NCBI GenBank assembly: GCA_026391975.1
Contig: JAPLDB010000080.1
Span: 1-43,681 of the forward strand
Origin: Bacteroidota bacterium
GTDB taxonomy: Bacteria > Bacteroidota > Bacteroidia > AKYH767-A > 2013-40CM-41-45
Direction: 5' to 3'
Length of the DNA: 43,681 nt
The notes beneath the pieces were generated by a model. That model was given only the letters and a program-made list of their open reading frames with translations, did no database searches and was not told where the DNA came from. A program made the translations under genes and the position numbers. Positions 25,983-34,184 of the stretch are shown piece by piece (the first letter of the stretch is position 1; the number at the start of each line of letters is the position of its first letter).

Positions 25983-28925
25983 TCAGTATAAAATCAATTT
26001 CTTGCGGATGCTATTTATTCCCGAATTGATTTCGACGGAGTAAATCCCACGTGGCCATTTAGCTGCGGTTATAATTGTCATCTCGCTTGTAAGAACACAT
26101 CTAAAAACTTGCCTTCCAACAGCATCAAAGGCCTTGAGTTCACAGGTAGTTCCTGCAGCCTCTTTTGAAATAAAAACGGTAAATGAATTTTGAGCCGGAT
26201 TTGGAAACAAGATATAGGAATTTTCTCCGCCAATATTTTCAATTCCGGCAGCATCAAGCGTTACGTTCACACAGTCTGAATCACTACAGTTATTGATATC
26301 GGTGACTACAACACAATAAACTCCGTTCGTATCAGCTGTAATGCTTTGTGTACTTGCTCCGTTATTCCATAAATATGATGAGAATCCAGTGCTTGCATCA
26401 AGCTGGTATGTAACACTATTGGTAGAAACATCGGGTCCCAGGTCAATTACAGGTGGAGTATGTGTTGTGATCATACCAATAACGGAATCGCTGTCTGCAC
26501 AACTGCCTACAGAAGCGTATAGCATTACGGTAAATGTTCCTTCAGTTGTGTAAGCAATAATTGGGTTTGCATCAGTTGATGTAGATCCATCGCCGAAGTT
26601 CCATAAATAATTTGTGGCGTTGGTTGTAGCATTGGAAAAGTTCACTGTAAGCGGAAGGCATCCTGAAGTTAGGTCAGAACTAAAACTAACCTGCGGTGCA
26701 GCATTCACGCTCACATTGACGAAAACGGTATCATAACAGTTCAGCGCACTAACAGCAATCAGTCTTACCGAATAATTGTTTATAAGAGTATAAGCGTATG
26801 AAGGATTTGTCTGAGTGGAAGTGCCGGAGCCATCACCGAAATCCCATGAATAGCCAACTGCACCGGTGGTGGTGTTCGTAAAAACAAATGCATCGCCAAG
26901 GCAAACCGCCGGAGCGCTCGGTGTGAATCCCGCATCAGGCAGGGGATTTACCGTTGCCGTAACCGGAACCCTGTTGCTTGGACAGAAACCGCCCGTTCCT
27001 GCTTCAACATAAAAGATCGTTGTTGTTGTTACATTGGCAACGTAAGCACTGATGTTTCCCTGCAACATTGTTCCTCCTGTTGCTGAATCCCACCAACTGA
27101 TCGGGCTGCCTGATGAAGCCAGCAAGGTTACATTTCCTGGCCCACAGCGTTGTGCTGAAAATACAGTGGGTGGGGGAGTAACAGGAAATACATAAGCGGT
27201 TACCGCTATCCGGGAACTTGTTCCGCAAACGTTGCTTGCCTGAACATAGAATGTTGTGGTGTTTGAAATGGATGCCGTATAAGAAGATCCTGTGCCCAAA
27301 GAAACACCGCCTGCTGAACTACTGAACCAGTCAAGTGTATAAGGCGATGAAGCAGTCAAAGTAACCATTCCCGGCCCGCAGCTGGTATCGCCAATTGCTA
27401 CGGGAGCTGAAGGAAATGCATTTATGGTAATGGATGAATCCAGCCAGTTCATTGCAGGATAAACATCATTGTTATTTGATGTGAAACAATGGAAATTAAA
27501 TACACCACCTGCTAATGTATTGATGGTTGTTGTAAATGTATGGTTGGCAAAATCGGATGGAGCAAGGGTGCCTGTGAAAGTCTGGCCTAAAGTCTGATTG
27601 ATCGCTCCGGTAATTACAACAGTGTCGGGAAAAGTACTCACTGCAGTATCACCGAAGTTTCTGACTGTGATTGTGACCACAGCATTCGCGCTTCCGCAGG
27701 AACCGTTAGCAGGAGAAACCAACGCAGAAACGGTGGTATAGATTAGATGATTGTATAGTAATCCATTGCTATCAACTTTAATCACAAGGGCATCTTCATA
27801 GTTAAAACCAAAGCTGGCTGTATAGCCGCAAAGTATGTATCCGCTATCTGAAGTTTGCAAACCACTGTATGCATGGTCATGATTGTCGCCGCCGAAAGTA
27901 TATGCCCATGTTGAGTCGCCATTGACATTGGTTTTAACCAACCACTGGTTGGAAATAATTGCTGCATTACTTTGGGAAGTTCCGGTGACAATATATCCGC
28001 CATCGCTTGTGTTTTCCACTCTGTGAAAATCATCAGGTGAAGTGCCGCCAAATGTTTTGAACCATTGTACTGCTCCGGCATCGTCTGTCTTTACCAGATA
28101 ACCATCGTCGCCACCAACTCCCAATCCGTCTGTTGAACCGCAAATGATGAATCCTCCTGAGGCTGCCAGCTGAATATATTCGGCATTGTCATTAAAAGCA
28201 GTACCGATTCTTTGTGTCCAGAGCTGCCCACCTGTTGAATTTGTCCTGACCAGCCAGATATCTCCTGACCCTAAACCTCCGGTTGATGATGACTGACCAG
28301 CCATGATAAAATCGCCACCTGGTAAAATCTCTTTAACAGAATTGGCATCATCGTAACTATTACCGCCATATTTCATGCTCCAGGTTTGTCCTCCGTTGGC
28401 ATCGATCTTAACAAGAAAAGAGTTGTATCCCTGAGCACCGGTTCCGCTGTTGGTATATCCACACATTGCATATCCGCCATCAGCAGTCTGTATAATATCC
28501 TGTGCCCTTTCTTTCTGGTTTCCGCCATAAGTGAAATGCCACAATTCATTTCCATTGGCATCCAGTTTCATGTAATATGCATCTTCATCACCAAAAGTGC
28601 TATAGCTGGATGAATAACCGCACATCACAAATCCTCCGTCAGCAGTATTGATGATCTTGTAGAAAACATCCTTTTTACCTCCATTAAAGGACCGTGTCCA
28701 CATCGTATCGCCGTTTACAGTCAGGCGGACCACGTATGCGTCAGTATCATTGGCACTCCACTGTGAAGTGTAACCCGCACAAACGTAGCCTCCGGCAGGA
28801 ACCTCCTGGACACTTCGGAAAACGTCAGTATTGCTCCTTACAAATAGCTTTTCCCAGGTAATTTGTGCATTGCAATAATTGGAAAGGAAAAACGCAAGAC
28901 AGAGGATTCTGGCTGTTTTATTCAT
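25983..28925 (-). CDS. Secreted 7-blade propeller/Ig/PKD protein, T9SS type A cargo
   Basis: A 980-aa secreted protein: signal peptide (1-21, ...NCNAQ); seven repeats of the form 'TxDGGYxxxGxT ... VKxDxNGxxxW' (about 22-390) that should close a beta-propeller; a CARDB-like domain (393-500); two CGPG Ig-like domains (505-655); two PKD domains (660-820, WDFGDGS and WNFGDGS); one further Ig-like domain; and the T9SS sorting domain (about 901-980, FPNPAQNS). The head has the same plan as that of the 1488-aa gene upstream, so the two are paralogues. Binding or structural roles are likely; no enzyme motif is seen. The start codon lies only 18 nt after the terminator hairpin of the upstream gene. 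Confidence 0.9.
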   Translation of the reverse strand: MNKTARILCLAFFLSNYCNAQITWEKLFVRSNTDVFRSVQEVPAGGYVCAGYTSQWSANDTDAYVVRLTVNGDTMWTRSFNGGKKDVFYKIINTADGGFVMCGYSSSYSTFGDEDAYYMKLDANGNELWHFTYGGNQKERAQDIIQTADGGYAMCGYTNSGTGAQGYNSFLVKIDANGGQTWSMKYGGNSYDDANSVKEILPGGDFIMAGQSSSTGGLGSGDIWLVRTNSTGGQLWTQRIGTAFNDNAEYIQLAASGGFIICGSTDGLGVGGDDGYLVKTDDAGAVQWFKTFGGTSPDDFHRVENTSDGGYIVTGTSQSNAAIISNQWLVKTNVNGDSTWAYTFGGDNHDHAYSGLQTSDSGYILCGYTASFGFNYEDALVIKVDSNGLLYNHLIYTTVSALVSPANGSCGSANAVVTITVRNFGDTAVSTFPDTVVITGAINQTLGQTFTGTLAPSDFANHTFTTTINTLAGGVFNFHCFTSNNNDVYPAMNWLDSSITINAFPSAPVAIGDTSCGPGMVTLTASSPYTLDWFSSSAGGVSLGTGSSYTASISNTTTFYVQASNVCGTSSRIAVTAYVFPVTPPPTVFSAQRCGPGNVTLLASSGSPISWWDSATGGTMLQGNISAYVANVTTTTIFYVEAGTGGFCPSNRVPVTATVNPLPDAGFTPSAPAVCLGDAFVFTNTTTGAVGYSWDFGDGSGTSTQTNPSYAYTLINNYSVRLIAVSALNCYDTVFVNVSVNAAPQVSFSSDLTSGCLPLTVNFSNATTNATNYLWNFGDGSTSTDANPIIAYTTEGTFTVMLYASVGSCADSDSVIGMITTHTPPVIDLGPDVSTNSVTYQLDASTGFSSYLWNNGASTQSITADTNGVYCVVVTDINNCSDSDCVNVTLDAAGIENIGGENSYILFPNPAQNSFTVFISKEAAGTTCELKAFDAVGRQVFRCVLTSEMTIITAAKWPRGIYSVEINSGINSIRKKLILY

Positions 28926-28942
28926 GGTAAAATGGTTTTTTC

Positions 28943-28983
28943 AAAAAGAAAAAATAACCCCGTCTTATATGGGACAGGGTTAT
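28943..28983 (-). terminator. Terminator hairpin between the two propeller genes
   Basis: On the minus strand an 11-bp stem with one G-T pair (28983-28973 with 28964-28954) is followed by TTTTTTCTTTTT. It lies between the stop of the 1488-aa gene and the start of the 980-aa gene. Confidence 0.85.
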
Positions 28984-28997
28984 GGTTTGTTTCGTTA

Positions 28998-31900
28998 TTA
29001 TTCGATAATTATTCGTTGGGTATGAACATCCTTTTCACCCAATAAACGGAGGAAATAGATGCCCTTTGCCACATCCGACAAGTTCAATTCCTGATTTTTC
29101 AAACCGGAAACATTTCTTGACATAATAAGTCTTCCTGTATTGTCGACAACATTCAGTAATCTGAAATCAGATGACAAAGGCAGAGAAACCGAAATATTAC
29201 CGCTAGAAGGGTTTGGAATCACACTTACAACACCTGGCTGATCAAGATTGTTTATACCAACCATAAAATCCAGGTAGGTGCAATCACTGTTTGAGCAGTT
29301 ATTTGCATCAGTTATTGTTACACAATAGCTTCCACTCACACCAATCACAGTAACCGTTTGTGTTGTTTCCGTTGTTGACCAGAGATAAGAAGAGAATCCT
29401 GCCCCTGCATCAAGAGTATAACTTGTGTTACCTGTATGAATTGTATCAGGTCCAATGGAGACAGATGGCAATGTGTTTACAGTTGCATTGGCAGCTACCT
29501 GCTGACTTGGACATGCAATTCCCGCAACAGCATAATAAACTGCGGAGGAAGTAAGTGATGGTGTAGTAAATGAATTGCCAGTTCCAACAATAGTTCCCTG
29601 GTCATCATACCACGTGATAGGATCAGCAGCAGTTGCGCTGAGTGTCACAGTTCCTGATCCGCAAACGCTGTCACCAATTGTAACAGGATCAGCGCTTACA
29701 GGATTCACAGTAGCAAATGCCGGAACCTGATTGCTTGCACACTGATTCATAGCTACTGCATAGTACGTAGCACTTTGCGTAAGGACAGGTGTAGTAAAGC
29801 TATTCCCGGTACCAACAATAGTTCCCTGATCATCATACCATGTGATAGGGTCGGCAGCAGTTGCCGTCAACGTCATACTTCCAGATGTACAAACACTGTC
29901 ATTTGTAGTTACAGGATCTGCGCTTGCAGCCTGCACATTGATGGTTGCTGCAACCTGCTGGCTGGGGCATTGTGTTCCTGCCACAGCATAATAAATCGTA
30001 GTTGTTGTGAGGACAGGGGTTGTGAATGAGTTTCCTGTTCCAACCACATTTGCCTGGTCATCATACCATGTAATAGGGTCTGCGGCAGTTGCAGTAATTG
30101 TTCCTGTATTGTTAGCACAGATGTTGTCGTTTGTGGTAACAGGATCTGCAGATGTGTTTGCGATAACAGCATCAACAGTATCTCTCGGACTAGGGCAGGC
30201 CAGCGTTGTTTGTGCGTAATATGTTGTAGTAGATGTCAGCGATGGAGTAGTAAAAGGTGAACCTGTTCCTACTAAATTTCCACCTACAGGAGCATCAAAC
30301 CAATAGATTGTGTCACCTGCAGTTGCAGTAAGGGTAACCGTTCCGGGGCCGCAGTTGAAATTTGATGATGCCACCGGAGGAAGGTTTTCTACAATTGTTG
30401 CTGTTACAGCCACACGTGCACTGCTGCATGTTCCATCAGTTGCTTCTGCATAATAAACAGTTGTTGTTGTAAGAGAAGGTGTCGTGAAGTTGATCCCCGT
30501 TGAAATGATTGCTCCGCCTGCAGCAACATCATACCAGTTTACAGTATTTGTAGAGGTGCCGGAAAGTACCACGCTGCCCGGACCACAATGCGAAGCATCA
30601 ACTCCGATCGGATCGTTGATGGTGGTAATGAATGCGTTGACAGGCGTGCGTGAACTAACGCAAGTGCTTTGTGCTTCTGCATAATAAGTGGCATTGGCCG
30701 TCAATACAGGCGTTGTAAATACCGGACCGGTGCCAACCTGGTTTCCACCGATGGCTGCATCAAACCATAAAATGTTGTTGATGGAAGTTGCAGAAAGGTT
30801 CACTGATATTGGACCGCATGCTGTTGCATCAGTACCGACAGGAGCTGTTGCACTGTTAATGATTGCCTGAACAGGAATGCGGTTACTTGGGCAGATAATT
30901 CCTGCCTGCACGTAATAAGTAACTGTTGAGTTCAGGAATGGAGTGTTGAAAGGGCTGCCTGTTGCAACCAGATTTCCACCAACAGCAGCATCATACCAAT
31001 ATACCTGATCAGCCGCAGCCGCAGTGAGTGTTACAGAACCCGGACCACAACGATTTACATCGGCAGTAACCGGATCAGTTGAAACCTGTTCAATGATGGC
31101 CTGGACTGCAATACGGGGAGAACAACCTCCGACTTCAATGTAATAAGTAGTGGTTGTATTCAAAGACGGAGTTGTATATGTACTACCGCTAGCAAGCAGG
31201 TTTCCTCCGACAGCTGCATCATACCAGTCAATAGTTCCGGATGAACTTGCAGTAAGTGTTACCGGTCCGTTTCCACATCTTGTAACGTCAAAGGCTGAAG
31301 TATTACCTGTTCCAATTGTTGCAGTGGCAGGAATCCGATTGCTGACGCAGTTTTCATACGGAACAAAGATGTACCAATCGTAGAAGTAGTAATAGTAATT
31401 AAGGTTTCCCGCTGTTGGAGCATAGATCTCAATCGTTTGCGAAACATCATAGTTGCTGTAGTTGGCACCGCTGTTATTTCTGTACAACTGGCCGCTGCCG
31501 GCTCCCAGTACAAGTTTTAAATCATTGGCTTGTGGTACATCAAAATTCAAGTAAACACGTTGTGCGCCAACGGCAAGGTCATAAGTTCCTGTCTGAAGGA
31601 TGTTGTTGTTAACGTCCTGCAGCTCTATGGTTCTGTTTCCGGCAGTATTGGCATAAACCAAAACAGAAATCAGTTTGAATTGCTTTCTGGCATCAAATGC
31701 AAGGCCAAATGTGCCATTGAGGTAACCACCGTTACCGATTGCATTACTTGTTGCTCCGACTTTATTTCCTTTTCCCTTTTGATTTTCCGCATAATAAGTG
31801 GTGGTGGTATTAATTGAAGGAGTGGTAAAGGAAGCGCCGCTGCCCACCATTGTTCCGACACCGTCATACCAGAATAATGAATCATTTGCGGAAGCACCCA

Positions 31901-33464
31901 ATCCAAGCGCTGCAGGTCCTGTACATGCGATCGCAGAAGTTGTTGTGGGATCAGGAGAAGCAGTAATTACGGTAAGTGTAGATGTAATCGTATCATTTGT
32001 ATAGGAGATATCTCCATTGCGGTGAATGGTGTATGCTTTCAATGAATAAGATCCCGGAGTAAGGGAATTAAACATCAGCGGGCTGAATGTGAATGAAACC
32101 GATGTGCCGGGGGCAACAGAACCGATCATAGTATCCTGGTATGTTTGTGTTCCACCCGGACCGGTTGCTGTGAGGTAACAAACAACATTTGATTCATTGG
32201 TGCCGCCATAATTTGTGAGCAGCAGCTTAATTGGGGAACCCGAGCTCGAACAGATAATATTTGTTGGTGCTTCAATACGGTCAACTGCGAGGTCTTTTGT
32301 AACGCCACCGCCGGGACCTATTTTTACAAGTCCGAAGTTTAGAATGTTTGCCTGATTCCGATAATAACCGAAGAAAGCATATCCGCCGTCACTTGTTTCA
32401 ATCCCCCGGTATGAATGGTCATGGTAAGATGTTCCGTAATTTTGTGTCCATTCTACAATTCCGTTTACATCCATCTTTACAGCAAAATAGTTTGGATTGG
32501 TCAATCCATAACTTCTTGTAATGCCTGCCATGATATAGCCGCCATCGCTGGTGGGTTCAATGGTTTTTCCTCCGTCTTTTTTAGTTCCTCCGTATGAATG
32601 TGCCCATAAGCTGTCTCCGTTTGCGTCAGTGCGAACAACCCAAAGGTCCGTTTCTCCAAGTGCATCAGTGGTTGTGTCGGCGTCACCGCACATAATATAT
32701 CCGCCGCCTGGCGCATTCTGAACATAATGCGCTTCGCATAAGTGCCCTGTCGCAAAAGTTTTATGCCACTGTTCTGTACCACTTGAATTTGTTTTCAAAA
32801 GGTAATATGCGGAAGTGCTATCATAGCTATAAGATTGTCCGGCAATGATATATCCGCCATCCGGGGTGATCTGAAGAGAGTTACCAATTTCATAACTGCC
32901 ACCACCCAGATTCTTTTGCCACTGAAGGACTCCTGATGAATTGGTTTTGATAAGCCAGATATCGTAATAGCCGGTACCATTTGTATAATTGATCCCAACG
33001 CAGGCATAACCGCCATCTGCTGTTTGTACAACAGCTTCTATTTCCTGAAGGCCAGTGTCACCATAGGTTTGTGTCCATTGTGTATTGCCGTTTGCATCGG
33101 TCTTAACCAGATATCCGTCGTTATTCCCGGCACCGTATGAATTGGTGAAGCCGGCAATGATGAATCCGCCGTCACTGGTAATTTTTACCATGTTGGCGAA
33201 GTCAAACTGCGTTCCACCTTTGGATTTTTGCCATTGCTGGTTTCCGTATGCATCTGTCTTTACCAGCCAGATATCATTTTGTCCATTGCTGTAAGTGGTT
33301 GTTCCGCCTACCATGATAAATCCGCTGTCTGCAGTTTGCTCCATCCAGCGCCCGTCTTCATCGAAGGCGCCACCATATTGATTGTTGAATGTAATCTGTG
33401 CTGAGGTTTCATTGCTGAAAAAAATTGCAGCCACTACAGCCAGTGATAAAAAAAGTTTTTTCAT
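28998..33464 (-). CDS. Secreted 7-blade propeller with nine Ig-like repeats, T9SS type A cargo
   Basis: A 1488-aa secreted protein: signal peptide (1-22, ...ETSAQ); seven 'DGGY' blades (about 23-385); a CARDB-like domain (388-500); nine Ig-like repeats of the 'C-G-P-G ... WYD ... TTYY' type (about 503-1320); one further Ig-like domain (GPDTIHTGNTSYTLDAG); and the T9SS sorting domain (about 1410-1488, IPNPSSGN). The first Ig repeat is split by a foreign domain at about 560-702 that contains NRTIELQDVN and a run of tyrosines (YYYYFYDWY). Ig repeats seven to nine share ADPITWYDDQ and VGTGNSFTTP almost unchanged, a sign of recent duplication. A TACCTTTA element sits 29 nt upstream of the start. 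Likely an extended adhesin or matrix protein; ligand unknown. Confidence 0.9.
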   Translation of the reverse strand: MKKLFLSLAVVAAIFFSNETSAQITFNNQYGGAFDEDGRWMEQTADSGFIMVGGTTTYSNGQNDIWLVKTDAYGNQQWQKSKGGTQFDFANMVKITSDGGFIIAGFTNSYGAGNNDGYLVKTDANGNTQWTQTYGDTGLQEIEAVVQTADGGYACVGINYTNGTGYYDIWLIKTNSSGVLQWQKNLGGGSYEIGNSLQITPDGGYIIAGQSYSYDSTSAYYLLKTNSSGTEQWHKTFATGHLCEAHYVQNAPGGGYIMCGDADTTTDALGETDLWVVRTDANGDSLWAHSYGGTKKDGGKTIEPTSDGGYIMAGITRSYGLTNPNYFAVKMDVNGIVEWTQNYGTSYHDHSYRGIETSDGGYAFFGYYRNQANILNFGLVKIGPGGGVTKDLAVDRIEAPTNIICSSSGSPIKLLLTNYGGTNESNVVCYLTATGPGGTQTYQDTMIGSVAPGTSVSFTFSPLMFNSLTPGSYSLKAYTIHRNGDISYTNDTITSTLTVITASPDPTTTSAIACTGPAALGLGASANDSLFWYDGVGTMVGSGASFTTPSINTTTTYYAENQKGKGNKVGATSNAIGNGGYLNGTFGLAFDARKQFKLISVLVYANTAGNRTIELQDVNNNILQTGTYDLAVGAQRVYLNFDVPQANDLKLVLGAGSGQLYRNNSGANYSNYDVSQTIEIYAPTAGNLNYYYYFYDWYIFVPYENCVSNRIPATATIGTGNTSAFDVTRCGNGPVTLTASSSGTIDWYDAAVGGNLLASGSTYTTPSLNTTTTYYIEVGGCSPRIAVQAIIEQVSTDPVTADVNRCGPGSVTLTAAAADQVYWYDAAVGGNLVATGSPFNTPFLNSTVTYYVQAGIICPSNRIPVQAIINSATAPVGTDATACGPISVNLSATSINNILWFDAAIGGNQVGTGPVFTTPVLTANATYYAEAQSTCVSSRTPVNAFITTINDPIGVDASHCGPGSVVLSGTSTNTVNWYDVAAGGAIISTGINFTTPSLTTTTVYYAEATDGTCSSARVAVTATIVENLPPVASSNFNCGPGTVTLTATAGDTIYWFDAPVGGNLVGTGSPFTTPSLTSTTTYYAQTTLACPSPRDTVDAVIANTSADPVTTNDNICANNTGTITATAADPITWYDDQANVVGTGNSFTTPVLTTTTIYYAVAGTQCPSQQVAATINVQAASADPVTTNDSVCTSGSMTLTATAADPITWYDDQGTIVGTGNSFTTPVLTQSATYYAVAMNQCASNQVPAFATVNPVSADPVTIGDSVCGSGTVTLSATAADPITWYDDQGTIVGTGNSFTTPSLTSSAVYYAVAGIACPSQQVAANATVNTLPSVSIGPDTIHTGNTSYTLDAGAGFSSYLWSTTETTQTVTVIGVSGSYCVTITDANNCSNSDCTYLDFMVGINNLDQPGVVSVIPNPSSGNISVSLPLSSDFRLLNVVDNTGRLIMSRNVSGLKNQELNLSDVAKGIYFLRLLGEKDVHTQRIIIE
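29480..30170 (-). repeat. Three near-identical Ig-domain repeats in tandem (about 225 bp each)
   Basis: Within the 1488-aa gene three consecutive units of about 225 bp encode the same core (ADPITWYDDQ ... VGTGNSFTTP), with matching nucleotide blocks around 29580-29640, 29800-29860 and 30020-30090. The other Ig repeats of the gene are more diverged. Confidence 0.75.
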
Positions 33465-33492
33465 AGGTTTTTAGTTGAAAGATTTTCGGTCG

Positions 33493-33500
33493 TAAAGGTA
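33493..33500 (-). promoter_or_regulatory. Possible -7 element of the 1488-aa cargo gene
   Basis: On the minus strand TACCTTTA (33500-33493) matches TAnnTTTG at seven of eight bases, 29 nt ahead of the start. No TTG is found at the right spacing. Confidence 0.35.
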
Positions 33501-33688
33501 GGAATCGTCCTTGAGAAAGGGACAGGATATTTGCGAATATCTTTCACAAAGTGGTGAATGGGGGCGGTATTGAGGGCATGGTACTAAAATCATAGGTCAT
33601 GATACAGGTTTTGATGAAAGCCAACGGATAAAATCGGCTCAAATGGGCCATCAGCTGAATGGACAAAGGCCACTAAAAGAAAACGATT

Positions 33689-33696
33689 TACCTTTG
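33689..33696 (+). promoter_or_regulatory. Possible -7 element of the lipoprotein gene
   Basis: TACCTTTG (33689-33696) is a full TAnnTTTG match that ends five bases before the ATG at 33702. No TTG lies 19 nt upstream. If used, the transcript would begin at or next to the start codon. Confidence 0.45.
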
Positions 33697-33701
33697 AAAA
33701 G

Positions 33702-34109
33702 ATGAACCGCTTTGGACTGATCCTGATTTTTTCTGCCTCTCTGACATTTGAAGCATTGTTGTTATTTTCATCCTGCTCTCCGAAAGCAATGAGTACATCG
33801 AATGATGAACCCAATAAAGAACTTCCTTCAATTGTTTCTTTGTCACCATCTGCTTTTCGCTGTGAGGCAAATGTAATTGGACTGGATTCTTTACGATCAA
33901 CATTATTAATCAGGAAAATTATTCAGCAAGGCGCCGCTCTATTTTATTCAGTGGGAATCGGGGATACAATTCATGCAAAGATTTATACTTATCAGCGAAA
34001 CAACCTTTCAATGGATTTAATAACGGAATTAGTGATAGAAGAAAGGCTAAAATTAAATTCCGAAATACCTGATTTTATTATCAGGCAAATTATTTCCGAA
34101 AAAAAATAA
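33702..34109 (+). CDS. Small putative lipoprotein, function unknown
   Basis: 135 aa. An N-terminal Arg-containing hydrophobic segment ends in LFSSC (Cys25), a relaxed lipobox, so attachment to a membrane by lipidation is inferred. The rest (for example SLRSTLLIRKIIQQGAALFYSVG) matches no family I recognise. It is divergent from the propeller gene and 75 nt ahead of the VPS10-like cargo gene. Confidence 0.65.
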   Translation: MNRFGLILIFSASLTFEALLLFSSCSPKAMSTSNDEPNKELPSIVSLSPSAFRCEANVIGLDSLRSTLLIRKIIQQGAALFYSVGIGDTIHAKIYTYQRNNLSMDLITELVIEERLKLNSEIPDFIIRQIISEKK

Positions 34110-34184
34110 ATCAGGAGGAGGCGTTCTTCCCTCGCGAGAGAACACCATTTTTCCTATCTTTCGATCCTCTTAAAACTCCATGCA

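Noticed and set aside
29480-30170. CRISPR-like array
   Set aside because: The periodicity (about 225 bp) encodes Ig domains; there are no spacers and no cas genes in the window.
34126-34150. Terminator after the small lipoprotein gene
   Set aside because: The GTTCT/AGAAC pairing is short and irregular and the T run is weak, so I do not list it.
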